Source of the DNA: Polynucleobacter sp. MWH-UH35A
GTDB lineage: Bacteria > Pseudomonadota > Gammaproteobacteria > Burkholderiales > Burkholderiaceae
NCBI RefSeq assembly: GCF_018687075.1
Contig: NZ_CP061285.1
Span: 806,001 to 870,000, forward strand
DNA length: 64,000 bases
Direction: 5' to 3'
The number at the start of each line of letters is the position of its first letter. Position 1 is the first letter of the stretch. The notes beneath the pieces are model-generated. The model was not told where the DNA came from and made no database searches. It saw nothing but the letters and a program-made list of their open reading frames with translations. This document shows positions 29,757-38,121 of this stretch, piece by piece. Position numbers and translations under genes: made by a program.

Positions 29757-30418
29757 TGACGGCGGTTAAAGATAAAGCAGAGTCGATCTTGGAAGAGGTG
29801 GCTCCAGACTACTGGGAGCAAGCTTGCAAGGAATTGATGAAGCAAGATCGTATTCTGAAAAAACTGATTCCTAAATACGGCTCTGGATTTTTGGTAACAA
29901 GAGGCGATCCCTTTAATACATTGGCAAGGGCGATTGTTGGTCAGCAGATTTCAGTAGCAGCAGCCCAATCCGTTTGGAATCGGGTTTTTGCTGCCAGCAA
30001 AAAGAAGGTCACACCAAAAAATATCTTGGCACTTTCGGTGGAAGAGTTGCGCGCCGCTGGATTATCGGGACGCAAGGTTGAATACATCCGTGATTTGGCG
30101 GATCACTTCGATTCTGGGCGTCTACATGCCAATCAGTGGAAGGATATGGATGATGAGAGCGTTATTAAGGAATTAAGCTCCATTCGGGGAATTGGCCGTT
30201 GGACAGCCGAAATGTTCCTCATTTTCAACATGATTCGCCCCAATATCCTGCCTTTAGACGATATTGGCCTCATTAAGGCTATTTCCCTCAATTACTTCAG
30301 TGGTGAGCCTGTAAGCCGCCATGAGGCTAGGGAGGTGGCAGCCAATTGGGCCCCGTGGCGCACGGTCGCCACCTGGTATATGTGGAGAAGTATCGACCCA
30401 ATTCCGGTTGAATATTAA
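29756..30418 (+). CDS. DNA-3-methyladenine glycosylase (HhH-GPD, AlkA-like)
   Basis: A 220-residue HhH-GPD base-excision glycosylase that removes alkylated purines. It has AIVGQQISVAAAQSVWNR, SIRGIGRWTAEMFLIF (the helix-hairpin-helix) and LPLDDIGLIKA with the catalytic Asp. There is no Fe-S cluster Cys motif, which argues against MutY/Nth. It lacks the N-terminal domain of E. coli AlkA. TAATG coupling to cysS and a 9-base gap to accA indicate a cysS-alkA-accA-tilS operon. Confidence 0.9.
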   Translation: MTAVKDKAESILEEVAPDYWEQACKELMKQDRILKKLIPKYGSGFLVTRGDPFNTLARAIVGQQISVAAAQSVWNRVFAASKKKVTPKNILALSVEELRAAGLSGRKVEYIRDLADHFDSGRLHANQWKDMDDESVIKELSSIRGIGRWTAEMFLIFNMIRPNILPLDDIGLIKAISLNYFSGEPVSRHEAREVAANWAPWRTVATWYMWRSIDPIPVEY

Positions 30419-30427
30419 AATCAGACT

Positions 30428-31399
30428 ATGAAAACGACTTTCCTGGATTTTGAGCAGCAAATCGCCGAATTAGAGTCAAAGATTGAAGAGCTGCGTTTTG
30501 TGCAAGATGAGTCATCGGTAGATATCTCCGATGAGATCAAAACGCTTGCCGAAAAAAGCCAGCAGCTAACCAAAGATGTTTATGCCAACCTCACTCCTTG
30601 GCAGGTATCTCAAGTAGCGCGTCATCCACAGCGTCCTTACACATTAGATTACGTTGGTGCTTTGTTCACCGACTTTCATGAGTTACATGGCGATCGCACT
30701 TTTGCAGATGATCAATCCATCATCGGTGGCTTAGCCCGTTTTGAAAATCAACCCTGCATGGTGATAGGTCATCAAAAGGGTCGCGATACTAAAGAGCGCG
30801 CTCTGCGAAACTTCGGCATGAGTCGTCCTGAGGGATATCGCAAAGCAATGCGCCTGATGCGCTTAGCAGAAAAATTTGGCATTCCCGTATTTACCTTTGT
30901 TGATACCCCAGGCGCATTTCCTGGTATCGATGCAGAAGAGCGCAATCAATCTGAAGCGATTGGTCGTAACTTATATGTTCAAGCTGAACTCGAAGTGCCC
31001 ATCATCGCCACCATCATCGGTGAGGGTGGCTCTGGCGGTGCATTAGCCATTGCGATGGGCGACGTCGTATTAATGCTGCAGAACTCTACCTATTCCGTGA
31101 TTTCTCCTGAGGGTTGTGCTTCTATCTTGTGGAAGACGGCGGACAAAGCTCCTGAGGCCGCCGAACAGTTGGGTCTTACAGCACAGCGCTTGAAGGCTTT
31201 GGGTCTGATTGACAAGATTGTGGCTGAACCAATTGGTGGTGCGCATCGGGATTACGACAACATGATGAGCAATATGCGCAAAGCTCTTGCTGAATCTTTA
31301 AAAACGTTTGACGGTATGAAAGTAGATGCATTACTTGAGCGTCGTCATGAGCGTTTGATGAGCTATGGCAAGTTTAAGGAAATCACAGCCAAGTCCTAA
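30428..31399 (+). CDS. accA: Acetyl-CoA carboxylase carboxyltransferase subunit alpha
   Basis: The 323-residue alpha half of the carboxyltransferase that makes malonyl-CoA for fatty-acid synthesis; AccD must be elsewhere. It begins [20 protein letters not shown] (coiled coil) and has [40 protein letters not shown] and [16 protein letters not shown], the last forming the acyl-CoA oxyanion hole. Its last 35 bases overlap tilS. Confidence 0.97.
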   Translation: MKTTFLDFEQQIAELESKIEELRFVQDESSVDISDEIKTLAEKSQQLTKDVYANLTPWQVSQVARHPQRPYTLDYVGALFTDFHELHGDRTFADDQSIIGGLARFENQPCMVIGHQKGRDTKERALRNFGMSRPEGYRKAMRLMRLAEKFGIPVFTFVDTPGAFPGIDAEERNQSEAIGRNLYVQAELEVPIIATIIGEGGSGGALAIAMGDVVLMLQNSTYSVISPEGCASILWKTADKAPEAAEQLGLTAQRLKALGLIDKIVAEPIGGAHRDYDNMMSNMRKALAESLKTFDGMKVDALLERRHERLMSYGKFKEITAKS

Positions 31400-32666
31400 G
31401 CTAGGAAAACGAATTGCGGTTGCCTTGAGTGGCGGCCTCGATTCGGTTGTGTTGCTCGACACAGTTTGCAAAGCGCAAGCTAAAAATCAAAATCAAATCT
31501 ATGCCTTTCATATTCATCATGGTTTACAAAAGCCGGCGGATGACTGGTTAATTTTCTGCGAGAAGCTCGCAAAACAATACAAGATCCATTTTGATTTTAG
31601 GCTGCTTCATCTTGCCACCGAGGGGGCTAAAGGTAATGTTGAGGCAAGGGCAAGGGCAGGGCGTTACGAAGCCCTTGCTGATCTTTGTGAAGAGTATGGC
31701 ATCGAAGATTTGCTCTTGGCGCATCACCAGAACGATCAAGCGGAGACAGTCCTCTTGCAACTCCTCCGAGGCGCTGGTGTGGCGGGCCTATCAGGCATGC
31801 CCCACAGCAGAACATTGGATTTCAACAATCACAGCATCACTCTTTGGCGCCCGCTCTTAAATCAGAGTAGACAAGAGCTTGAGGCTTATGCAAAACAACA
31901 CAAGCTCAAATGGATTGAAGATCCTAGCAATCAAAATACAAAATATCGTCGTAATGCGATCCGTAAAAAAATTATTCCCGCTTTAGAAAATATTCAACCC
32001 GAAGCATTGGCCAATATGGCGCGTAGTGCGGAGCTGCTTAGTGAAGCGCAAATACTGCTCAACCGCTTAGCGCAGCAAGATGGCAAAAGCATTTTCGATC
32101 AGGCTCGCCTAAAAGTATTGCCGCTATTGGCCTTAGCAAATGATGACTTACCTGCAGCCAATAATGTGTTGCGCTATTGGCTTCAAACACAGCAGTTGGC
32201 AATGCCATCTCAAGATCGCTTACAGTCTTGGTGGCGTGATCTTGCTAAAGTTAAACCAGGTGCCAATCTTGAGTGGCTACATGATGAGAAAAAAATCTAT
32301 CTATGGCGTGGAGCTCTCCAAGTAGCAGGCACTGAAGAAGGGCGTTGGATTCTTAAACCATTGCCAAGCAACTCCAAGCAATTGGGGCTTTCTGCTGATT
32401 GGGTTCAAGAGGCACAACAAAACAATCAAATTAGCCTTAGGGAGCGTCAAGGCTCCGAGAAGATGCAGATTAAGCCTAGGACACCACGTAAAACCCTCAA
32501 AAACCTCTATCAGGAGGCTGATATACCGCCCTGGGAGCGTCAGGCACCCTTGCTCTATATCAACGATGAATTGATCGCCGTAGCTGGTATTGGGCTTAGT
32601 TATCCGCACCTAACATCGTCTGGTAGGCGAGTACTCCCAGAATGGGTGCAAAACCCTGTAAAATAA
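31365..32666 (+). CDS. tilS: tRNA(Ile)-lysidine synthase
   Basis: A 433-residue PP-loop ATPase that attaches lysine to C34 of the AUA-reading tRNA-Ile. The PP-loop is [33 protein letters not shown] and [19 protein letters not shown] follow, with the C-terminal TilS domain carrying the [20 protein letters not shown] segment. The ATG at 31365 lies within the end of accA; no later ATG precedes the PP-loop. This accA-tilS-lysC order is typical of Burkholderiales. Confidence 0.95.
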   Translation: MASLRKSQPSPKLGKRIAVALSGGLDSVVLLDTVCKAQAKNQNQIYAFHIHHGLQKPADDWLIFCEKLAKQYKIHFDFRLLHLATEGAKGNVEARARAGRYEALADLCEEYGIEDLLLAHHQNDQAETVLLQLLRGAGVAGLSGMPHSRTLDFNNHSITLWRPLLNQSRQELEAYAKQHKLKWIEDPSNQNTKYRRNAIRKKIIPALENIQPEALANMARSAELLSEAQILLNRLAQQDGKSIFDQARLKVLPLLALANDDLPAANNVLRYWLQTQQLAMPSQDRLQSWWRDLAKVKPGANLEWLHDEKKIYLWRGALQVAGTEEGRWILKPLPSNSKQLGLSADWVQEAQQNNQISLRERQGSEKMQIKPRTPRKTLKNLYQEADIPPWERQAPLLYINDELIAVAGIGLSYPHLTSSGRRVLPEWVQNPVK

Positions 32667-32726
32667 GCCCTTTTTAGACCCTCAAGGATTCATTTCCTTG
32701 TTACAGATAGTTAAATAGACGGTTTT

Positions 32727-33977
32727 ATGGCTCTTATCGTTCATAAATACGGCGGCACCTCAATGGGCTCAACTGAGCGCATTGCCAATGTTGCTAAACG
32801 CGTTGCTAAATGGATGCGTGCAGGCCACCAGGTGGTGGTGGTGCCTTCAGCGATGTCTGGTGAAACCAATCGCTTGTTAGGTCTCGCAAAAGAAATTAAC
32901 CCCGAAGCAAGCCCACGTGAGTTAGATCAAATTGCCTCTACCGGTGAGCAGGTGAGTTCTGGCCTGTTAGCGCTGGCTTTAATGCGTGAAGGTATTGACG
33001 CAGTAAGTTATGCTGGCTGGCAAGTTACTGTGCATACGGATTCTTCCTTCACGAAGGCTCGTATCAAGAGCATTGAAAGCGATAAGATCCTCAAGGATCT
33101 CAATGCGGGTCGTGCTGTAGTGGTCACCGGATTTCAAGGTGTTGATCCAAACGGCAATATCACCACATTAGGCCGTGGCGGTTCGGATACATCGGCAGTT
33201 GCGATGGCGGCAGCCTTAAAGGCTGATGAGTGCTTAATCTACACAGACGTTGATGGCGTTTACACAACTGACCCGCGTGTTTGTGAAGATGCACGTCGCT
33301 TAGACAAAATTACCTTTGAAGAGATGCTAGAAATGGCAAGCTTAGGTTCAAAGGTATTGCAGATTCGTTCAGTTGAGTTTGCTGGTAAGTACAAAGTTAA
33401 AACCCGGGTTCTGTCTTCTTTGACAGACCCATTGATGCCTTTAGCTGAAGAGATGAGCTCAGGCACCTTGATTACATTTGAAGAGGACAGCACTATGGAA
33501 GCCGCAGTTATTTCCGGCATCGCCTTTGCGCGTGATGAAGCGAAGATTACCGTTCTTGGAGTTCCTGATCGTCCAGGTATTGCCTATCAAATTCTTGGAC
33601 CGATTGCGGATGCAAATATTGATGTTGACATCATCATTCAGAACCAATCTGTTGAAGGTAAGACAGACTTCACATTTACTGTGCCACGTGCGGATTACCA
33701 AAAAGCGCTTGATATTCTGAAGAACACTGTGCAAGCACACATTGAAGCAAAAGAAATTTCTGGTGATCCAAAGGTTTCTAAAGTTTCAGTGGTGGGTGTT
33801 GGCATGCGTTCTCATGTTGGTATTGCTAGCAAGATGTTCCGCACATTGTCAGAAGAGGGCATCAATATCTTGATGATCTCGACTAGCGAAATTAAGATCT
33901 CCGTCGTCATCGATGAGAAATACATGGAATTGGCTGTACGTGCCTTGCACAAGGCGTTTGAGTTAGATCAGAAGTAA
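32727..33977 (+). CDS. lysC: Aspartate kinase
   Basis: A 416-residue monofunctional aspartokinase catalysing the first step to lysine, threonine, methionine and diaminopimelate. The N-terminal kinase domain begins IVHKYGGTSMGSTERI and contains TLGRGGSDTSAVAMAAALKA. Two C-terminal ACT domains (about 265-416; TVLGVPDRPGIAYQILG and VSVVGVGMRSHVGIASKMF) imply feedback control by lysine and/or threonine. It follows tilS by 60 bases. Confidence 0.96.
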   Translation: MALIVHKYGGTSMGSTERIANVAKRVAKWMRAGHQVVVVPSAMSGETNRLLGLAKEINPEASPRELDQIASTGEQVSSGLLALALMREGIDAVSYAGWQVTVHTDSSFTKARIKSIESDKILKDLNAGRAVVVTGFQGVDPNGNITTLGRGGSDTSAVAMAAALKADECLIYTDVDGVYTTDPRVCEDARRLDKITFEEMLEMASLGSKVLQIRSVEFAGKYKVKTRVLSSLTDPLMPLAEEMSSGTLITFEEDSTMEAAVISGIAFARDEAKITVLGVPDRPGIAYQILGPIADANIDVDIIIQNQSVEGKTDFTFTVPRADYQKALDILKNTVQAHIEAKEISGDPKVSKVSVVGVGMRSHVGIASKMFRTLSEEGINILMISTSEIKISVVIDEKYMELAVRALHKAFELDQK

Positions 33978-34049
33978 GTAAAAAGCGTAATAAATCCCTT
34001 AGAAGCGGTTATCCGTTAAACTGTGGGGCGTTGTAAGAGTAAGAAGTAC

Positions 34050-34144
34050 GGAGACGTGGCCGAGCTGGTCGAAGGCACTCCCCTGCTAAGGGAGCATCGG
34101 GGCTAAAACTCTGATCGGAGGTTCGAATCCTCTCGTCTCCGCCA
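34050..34144 (+). tRNA. tRNA-Ser (anticodon GCT)
   Basis: A 95-nt class II tRNA with a long variable arm. Acceptor GGAGACG/CGTCTCC, anticodon stem CTCCC/GGGAG around loop CTGCTAA, variable arm after it, T arm GGAGG/CCTCT with TTCGAAT, discriminator G and encoded CCA. GCT decodes AGC/AGT serine codons. Confidence 0.97.
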
Positions 34145-34155
34145 AGTACTTAAAG

Positions 34156-34180
34156 ATAAAGGGGCTCATGGCCCCTTTAT
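34156..34180 (+). terminator. Terminator after tRNA-Ser
   Basis: ATAAAGGGGC pairs perfectly with GCCCCTTTAT around a 5-nt loop and is followed by TTATTT, 12 bases after the tRNA CCA end. Confidence 0.88.
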
Positions 34181-34228
34181 TTATTTCTAACACTCAACTA
34201 CAAATGATCGTTAGTTGAGCATGAATAG

Positions 34229-34774
34229 TTAGTTAAATCCGTTCACGGCCTGCATATAGCCCTGGATGTATTGAGGCGGAACAAACAGGTCTGTCTTCAC
34301 ACCTGTTTTGGAAGATAGAGTGATGATAAAGCCCGTCTTTGCTTTGTCTTTGATAAATGTCCCGGGCAATTGAATGGAAACCACTTCTCTAAAGATGCAT
34401 CCTCTGTCACCACAAGCCCCAGCTTCCCTACCAACTACCTTAAAGCTTGTGGCAGGTGCACCTTCTTGAGTGGCTGAATCGTAGTAACGCCATTGTGAAA
34501 AATACGTTAACTGCGCAATCAATTCATATGTCTTTGATCCTTGCTTGTCTTGCTCAGCTTTTAGGCTAAACATTTCATAGGTATTGGCTTCATCCATCGT
34601 ATTGATCGGAGGGCCTTGATAGGTTTTTCCGCCAGTTGCTGAATTTGGCGTAATGATGGTGGAGTGATATACGTCATTCACTTCCCAACCGCTAATTTTT
34701 CTGTCATTCATATTGCAGGCGGCTAGAGCACAAATTGCCAGCAATAAAGCTACTCGATAGATGATGCGATGCAT
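34229..34774 (-). CDS. Predicted lipoprotein, function unknown
   Basis: A 181-residue secreted lipoprotein. The signal MHRIIYRVALLLAICALAAC places the lipidated Cys at position 20, and AGGGAG lies just before the ATG at 34774. The open frame extends 28 codons upstream, but without a signal-like start. The mature part is about 160 residues of mixed beta-type sequence and contains a Cys pair (AGACGDRGCIF). I do not recognise the family. It stands alone after tRNA-Ser and its terminator. Confidence 0.8.
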   Translation of the reverse strand: MHRIIYRVALLLAICALAACNMNDRKISGWEVNDVYHSTIITPNSATGGKTYQGPPINTMDEANTYEMFSLKAEQDKQGSKTYELIAQLTYFSQWRYYDSATQEGAPATSFKVVGREAGACGDRGCIFREVVSIQLPGTFIKDKAKTGFIITLSSKTGVKTDLFVPPQYIQGYMQAVNGFN

Positions 34775-34913
34775 ATAAAGCTCCCTAAGTTCTCCAAATA
34801 ATACTATTTTTAGCTTAAGCACCGTCTTTATAGCCCCTGAGCCTCGGTCGCTAAACACCTAAGGCCATCTCTTAATCCATTTTCTCTATTAGGGTATCTC
34901 ACTAGTAAATTAA

Positions 34914-34948
34914 TATACTTCACAACTTCACAACTTCAGTAGTTGTGA
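34914..34948 (+). promoter_or_regulatory. Promoter -10 with three operator half-sites
   Basis: TATACT (34914-34919) is a likely -10 box. It is directly followed by TCACAACT at 34920-34927, the identical TCACAACT at 34928-34935, and its exact complement AGTTGTGA at 34941-34948. The second and third form an 8-bp inverted repeat with a 5-base spacer. These would cover the transcription start of the HTH gene beginning at 34974, which suggests autorepression. Confidence 0.6.
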
Positions 34949-34973
34949 TATAGTGTCAGAACTGGGAGATGAA

Positions 34974-35153
34974 ATGAAGCGACAGATACCAAAAACACAT
35001 CAAGCCTTGGAATGGGTGGGGAAGGGCATGACTGCTGCTCAAGCAGCCAGAAAGATGCAAATTTCAGAATCCAGTGTGTATGCCGCTCTCAGAAAGACTA
35101 GGGCGAAAGAAGTGGGCTGTTGTCCAACGTGTGGTCACAAAATAAGGAACTAA
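34974..35153 (+). CDS. Small HTH / zinc-ribbon protein
   Basis: A 59-residue protein. An HTH (about 20-42; MTAAQAARKMQISESSVYAA) is followed by a basic linker and a C-terminal half zinc ribbon with CCPTCGHK. GGGAG (34964-34968) lies 5 bases before the ATG at 34974, which is better than the GTG at 34953. It is probably a DNA-binding repressor dimer joined through zinc. The three half-site operator upstream fits autoregulation. It abuts the next ORF by one base. I do not recognise a named family. Confidence 0.75.
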   Translation: MKRQIPKTHQALEWVGKGMTAAQAARKMQISESSVYAALRKTRAKEVGCCPTCGHKIRN

Positions 35154-35154
35154 G

Positions 35155-35454
35155 ATGAAAAAGACTCTATTAGCAGCTGTATCGATTTCCGTTGCTGCGT
35201 TTGCTTATGCAAATACATCACCGTCAGATTCCTCTGCGTTGGTAAATCAGCAGTGCAAGATCTCTGCGGAGGCGGTATCAACCTTGAAGGGTTTGCGTTA
35301 TGGCAATACTTCAATCCGCAAGGATGTGTCTACATTAATCAATACGAGCTTAAAGACACAGGAGAATCGCGATCTAGCACAAAAGACTTTGAATTTGATG
35401 GTTGATGACAAGTTAACCGATGTGAGAAGTCTTGAGGGTAAGTATTGCTCTTAA
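35155..35454 (+). CDS. Small secreted protein, function unknown
   Basis: A 99-residue protein with a clear signal peptide (MKKTLLAAVSISVAAFAYA, cleavage after AYA). The mature part is about 80 residues, helical in appearance, with two cysteines (QQC near the N-terminus and KYCS at the very end) that could form a disulfide. It begins one base after the HTH gene stop, so the two are surely cotranscribed. No family is recognised. Confidence 0.75.
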   Translation: MKKTLLAAVSISVAAFAYANTSPSDSSALVNQQCKISAEAVSTLKGLRYGNTSIRKDVSTLINTSLKTQENRDLAQKTLNLMVDDKLTDVRSLEGKYCS

Positions 35455-35471
35455 GATTCAGTCTGTAGCCA

Positions 35472-35930
35472 GTGCGGAGTGCTGAATGTCCTGATTGTGG
35501 GAATGTGAGGGCATTGTTCAATCAGTGTCCGCATTGTGATTCTCTCAATTTGCCGATCTTAAGTTCGGATACGATTGAGCTCAATATTAAGCAAGACGGG
35601 CCTTTGGTTGAGGAGGCTCTAGATCGGTTGACGGACTACCTTCGCAAATCCATGGAGGTGGGCGTCAAGGCGATAGTGCTGATTCATGGCTATGGCTCAA
35701 GTGGAGAGGGTGGTCGAATCAAATGGGCTATTCATGATGCGCTTGAAAATAATCGCTATTCAGACAGGGTGGATGAGTACTATTTTGGTGAAGACGTCCC
35801 CTATGCTAGCGAGGCTTACCATTCGTTACTCAAACGCCGTCCAGGTTTAAAACGATATCTCAAGCGATTCAAGGAAGGGAATGCCGGTATGACAGTTTTA
35901 CTACTGGGATCACAGGCTAGAAGTGCTTAG
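35472..35930 (+). CDS. Smr-like protein with N-terminal zinc ribbon
   Basis: A 152-residue protein. Residues about 6-24 hold CPDC and CPHC, a zinc ribbon. Residues about 35-110 match the Smr domain: a helix EEALDRLTDYLRKSMEVGVK, then IVLIHGYGSSGEGG with the conserved HGxG. The N-terminal LDLH motif of most Smr nucleases is replaced by LNIKQ. Smr domains nick DNA or RNA or rescue stalled ribosomes. The start is GTG at 35472, the first possible codon after an in-frame stop, with a poor SD. Confidence 0.72.
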   Translation: MRSAECPDCGNVRALFNQCPHCDSLNLPILSSDTIELNIKQDGPLVEEALDRLTDYLRKSMEVGVKAIVLIHGYGSSGEGGRIKWAIHDALENNRYSDRVDEYYFGEDVPYASEAYHSLLKRRPGLKRYLKRFKEGNAGMTVLLLGSQARSA

Positions 35931-35991
35931 AATAGCGTTATACAAGCAATTAATCAGAAACTTAAGTCTTTTCTATTAGGTACATATTTCC

Positions 35992-36333
35992 ATGACTGCT
36001 AAGAAAACCGACCAATCAGTTGCGCATGATGACAGCTCAAAAGGCGCTGAAGGTCTAATCAGTGAATTCAAATCTTTGATGGCTGATGCTGAGGCCCTCA
36101 TTAAGGCGACTGAAGATCATCCAGGTGCTGCCGTTAGCTCGATTCGCAATAAGGCTTTAGAAACACTTGCAGGTGCGAAAGAAAGCCTCTCCGGTGTAGA
36201 GGGCAAGATGCTAGATAAGGCAAAAGTCGCTGCTGAAAGTGCAGATGATTTTGTCCATCGCAATCCCTGGGAGGCTGTTGGTGTTGCTGCGGGCTTAGGC
36301 TTGCTCATTGGTTTATTTATTGGTCGCCGCTAG
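35992..36333 (+). CDS. DUF883 membrane-anchored protein (YqjD/ElaB type)
   Basis: A 113-residue protein with a Lys/Glu/Ala-rich helical cytoplasmic part, then VHRNPWEAVGVAAGLGLLIG and a single C-terminal membrane anchor ending in GRR. This is the hallmark of the ElaB/YqjD/DUF883 family, whose E. coli members bind ribosomes at the membrane in stationary phase. It heads a three-gene cluster with YqjE-like and YqjK-like genes. Confidence 0.9.
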   Translation: MTAKKTDQSVAHDDSSKGAEGLISEFKSLMADAEALIKATEDHPGAAVSSIRNKALETLAGAKESLSGVEGKMLDKAKVAAESADDFVHRNPWEAVGVAAGLGLLIGLFIGRR

Positions 36334-36339
36334 ATTGCT

Positions 36340-36708
36340 ATGTCACAAGAAAATTTACTTTCCTCTATTAAGGGCCTTGCTTCTACTGGAGTATCCATAG
36401 CCCAAACACGTTTAGAGCTTTTATCACTAGATGTGCAGATCGCTAGAAGCAAATTCATCAGTTTGCTTGTGATGATTATTAGCGCCTTGTTCTTCTTATT
36501 CTTTGGCCTTGTGATGCTGGCATTGCTGATTGTGATTTATAGCTGGGAGACCGATCGCATGTTGGCTCTCGGATTATTAACGGGTGCTTTTTTATCCGTG
36601 GGCCTGATTCTGGCGTTCTTAATTACTCAGTCACTACGTAAGATGCCAAAATTATTTGAGGCATCTATTACTGAATTAGCCAAAGATCGCGAAGCACTTT
36701 CAAAATGA
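36340..36708 (+). CDS. Phage-holin-family membrane protein (YqjE-like)
   Basis: A 122-residue inner-membrane protein with two adjacent hydrophobic segments (about 45-70, MIISALFFLFFGLVMLALLI; and about 80-102, ALGLLTGAFLSVGLILAFL). It has the N-terminal amphipathic helix typical of the DUF1469/YqjE family. The family name refers to holin-like topology and does not imply phage origin. It lies 6 bases after the DUF883 gene and overlaps the next gene by 4. Confidence 0.85.
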   Translation: MSQENLLSSIKGLASTGVSIAQTRLELLSLDVQIARSKFISLLVMIISALFFLFFGLVMLALLIVIYSWETDRMLALGLLTGAFLSVGLILAFLITQSLRKMPKLFEASITELAKDREALSK

Positions 36709-36986
36709 GTGAGCATTTAAAGGCGCTAGAGCATCGCCAACACGAGCTCAAACTTCAGGCGCACCGTGAGCGTAAGGAGTTTGCTGAACATTTTGAGGTA
36801 TGGGAAAAGCCGCTATCTTGGGCTGACAAAGGAATTGATGCAGCCAACTTCCTAAAGAACAATCCCATTCTATGGACGAGCGCCTTTGCAGCACTTGCGC
36901 ATTACAAACCTAAACTGGCAAGCAAAGTTTTGGCTGTAGGTTGGGGCGCTATGAAGATTATTAAAAGCGCTAAAAAACTAATCTAA
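36705..36986 (+). CDS. YqjK-like protein
   Basis: A 93-residue basic protein: an N-terminal charged helix (HLKALEHRQHELKLQAHRERK), then a moderately hydrophobic C-terminal half. It is the third gene of the yqjD-yqjE-yqjK arrangement. The family assignment rests mainly on position and composition. ATGA overlap couples it to the preceding gene. Its stop overlaps the convergent apt stop. Confidence 0.7.
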   Translation: MSEHLKALEHRQHELKLQAHRERKEFAEHFEVWEKPLSWADKGIDAANFLKNNPILWTSAFAALAHYKPKLASKVLAVGWGAMKIIKSAKKLI

Positions 36987-37501
36987 GTTTTTAGAACGGA
37001 ATGGTGGCGAATGCCGGATTGATTTAGAAGCGTACTGCCATCTAAGTAAGTAATTTCCAGCAGGGTTATCGCGCCACAAACTTCAAAGCCGGCGCCACGC
37101 ATTAATTTGTCTGCAGCAACTAGGGTGCCGCCAGTAGCTAGCACATCATCAAGCAACAATACTTTGGCATCTTTAGGTAAGGTAGATTGCTGAATTTCTA
37201 AAGAGTCATTGCCGTACTCTAGACCATATGCCTCTCGATGACTGGCCAGGGGAAGCTTATTGGGCTTTCTGGCCAGCGCTAAACCTTTGTGCGCATGGTG
37301 GGCTAGAGCTGACCCAAAGATAAAACCTCGTGACTCAATGCCCAAGATGTGGGTGTAATCAAATTGCTTGGCAACCTCATCTAGCTGGCGAATGGCCTCT
37401 TTAAAGGCTGCTGGGTTGGCTAGAAGCGGGGATATATCCCTAAAAAGAACACCGGGCTTTGGAAAATCTGGAACTCCGGGTAGATAATCTAATAAACGCA
37501 T
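36983..37501 (-). CDS. apt: Adenine phosphoribosyltransferase
   Basis: Salvages adenine with PRPP to AMP. The protein is about 172 residues. It shows DYLPGVPDFPKPGVLFRDI, ILGIESRGFIFG, the flexible loop region with RKPNKLPL and the PRPP-binding VLLLDDVLATGGTLVAA. The ATG at 37501 starts MRLLDYLPG; an in-frame TTG at 37507 adds two residues. It is convergent with the YqjK-like gene and head-to-head with the nucleosidase gene, with only 11 bases between the two start codons. Confidence 0.95.
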   Translation of the reverse strand: MRLLDYLPGVPDFPKPGVLFRDISPLLANPAAFKEAIRQLDEVAKQFDYTHILGIESRGFIFGSALAHHAHKGLALARKPNKLPLASHREAYGLEYGNDSLEIQQSTLPKDAKVLLLDDVLATGGTLVAADKLMRGAGFEVCGAITLLEITYLDGSTLLNQSGIRHHSVLKT

Positions 37502-37512
37502 AGCCAACCATC

Positions 37513-38073
37513 ATGAAAACAGAACTTCTCATTATTACCGCATTAGAGACTGAGCTCAAGCGCGCAGCATTGCCAAGTGGAGTAGAGATTGTGTATTCCG
37601 GAATTGGCAAAATTAATGCAGCCTTGACCACCATTAAAGCAATTCACCAGCATTCTCCAAAGAGAATACTGAATTTTGGTACCGCCGGCAAAATTAAGTC
37701 TGAACTACATGGCTTACTAGAAATTGGTAAAGTGATTCAACGCGATATGGATGCTGAGCCACTAGCGCCACGCGGCAGCACACCATTTTGCAATAGACCC
37801 CAGGAGTATGTTTCTACCGGCCAATTTGTATGCGGCTCCGGTGATAGTTTCGTGACAGCATACGATCCCTGGTTGCATAGTCAAGGCGTGGATGTCGTCG
37901 ATATGGAGCTATTTGCCATTGCTGCAATTGCACATGAACACAGAATTCCTTGGCAATCGTTTAAATACATCACCGATGAAGCAAACGAGAGCTCTGGAGA
38001 GGATTGGCATGCCAAGGTTCATCATGGTCAGGAACTCATGTTGGAGAAGCTCAAGGACATTCTCTCAGGTTAG
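37513..38073 (+). CDS. Nucleoside phosphorylase-family nucleosidase (MTA/SAH type)
   Basis: A 186-residue member of the purine nucleoside phosphorylase/MTA-SAH nucleosidase superfamily, shorter than E. coli MtnN (232). Conserved positions are ALETELKRA (acidic residue near the N-terminus), GIGKINAAL, LNFGTAGKI, VVDMELFAIAAIA (nucleoside-binding Glu) and YITDEANESS (catalytic Asp). It probably releases adenine, which the adjacent Apt could salvage. No SD is visible. The length leaves the exact substrate open. Confidence 0.82.
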   Translation: MKTELLIITALETELKRAALPSGVEIVYSGIGKINAALTTIKAIHQHSPKRILNFGTAGKIKSELHGLLEIGKVIQRDMDAEPLAPRGSTPFCNRPQEYVSTGQFVCGSGDSFVTAYDPWLHSQGVDVVDMELFAIAAIAHEHRIPWQSFKYITDEANESSGEDWHAKVHHGQELMLEKLKDILSG

Positions 38074-38121
38074 TATTTCATATGGAATGTTGGATGCCAT
38101 TTTAAAAAGGATAATTACCGG

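Noticed and set aside
34050..34180. tRNA-Ser as a possible attachment site of an integrated element
   Set aside because: I found no integrase gene and no second copy of the tRNA 3' end in the window.
36340..36708. Holin-family protein as a sign of a prophage
   Set aside because: It sits in a YqjD/YqjE/YqjK-like chromosomal cluster with no other phage gene nearby.
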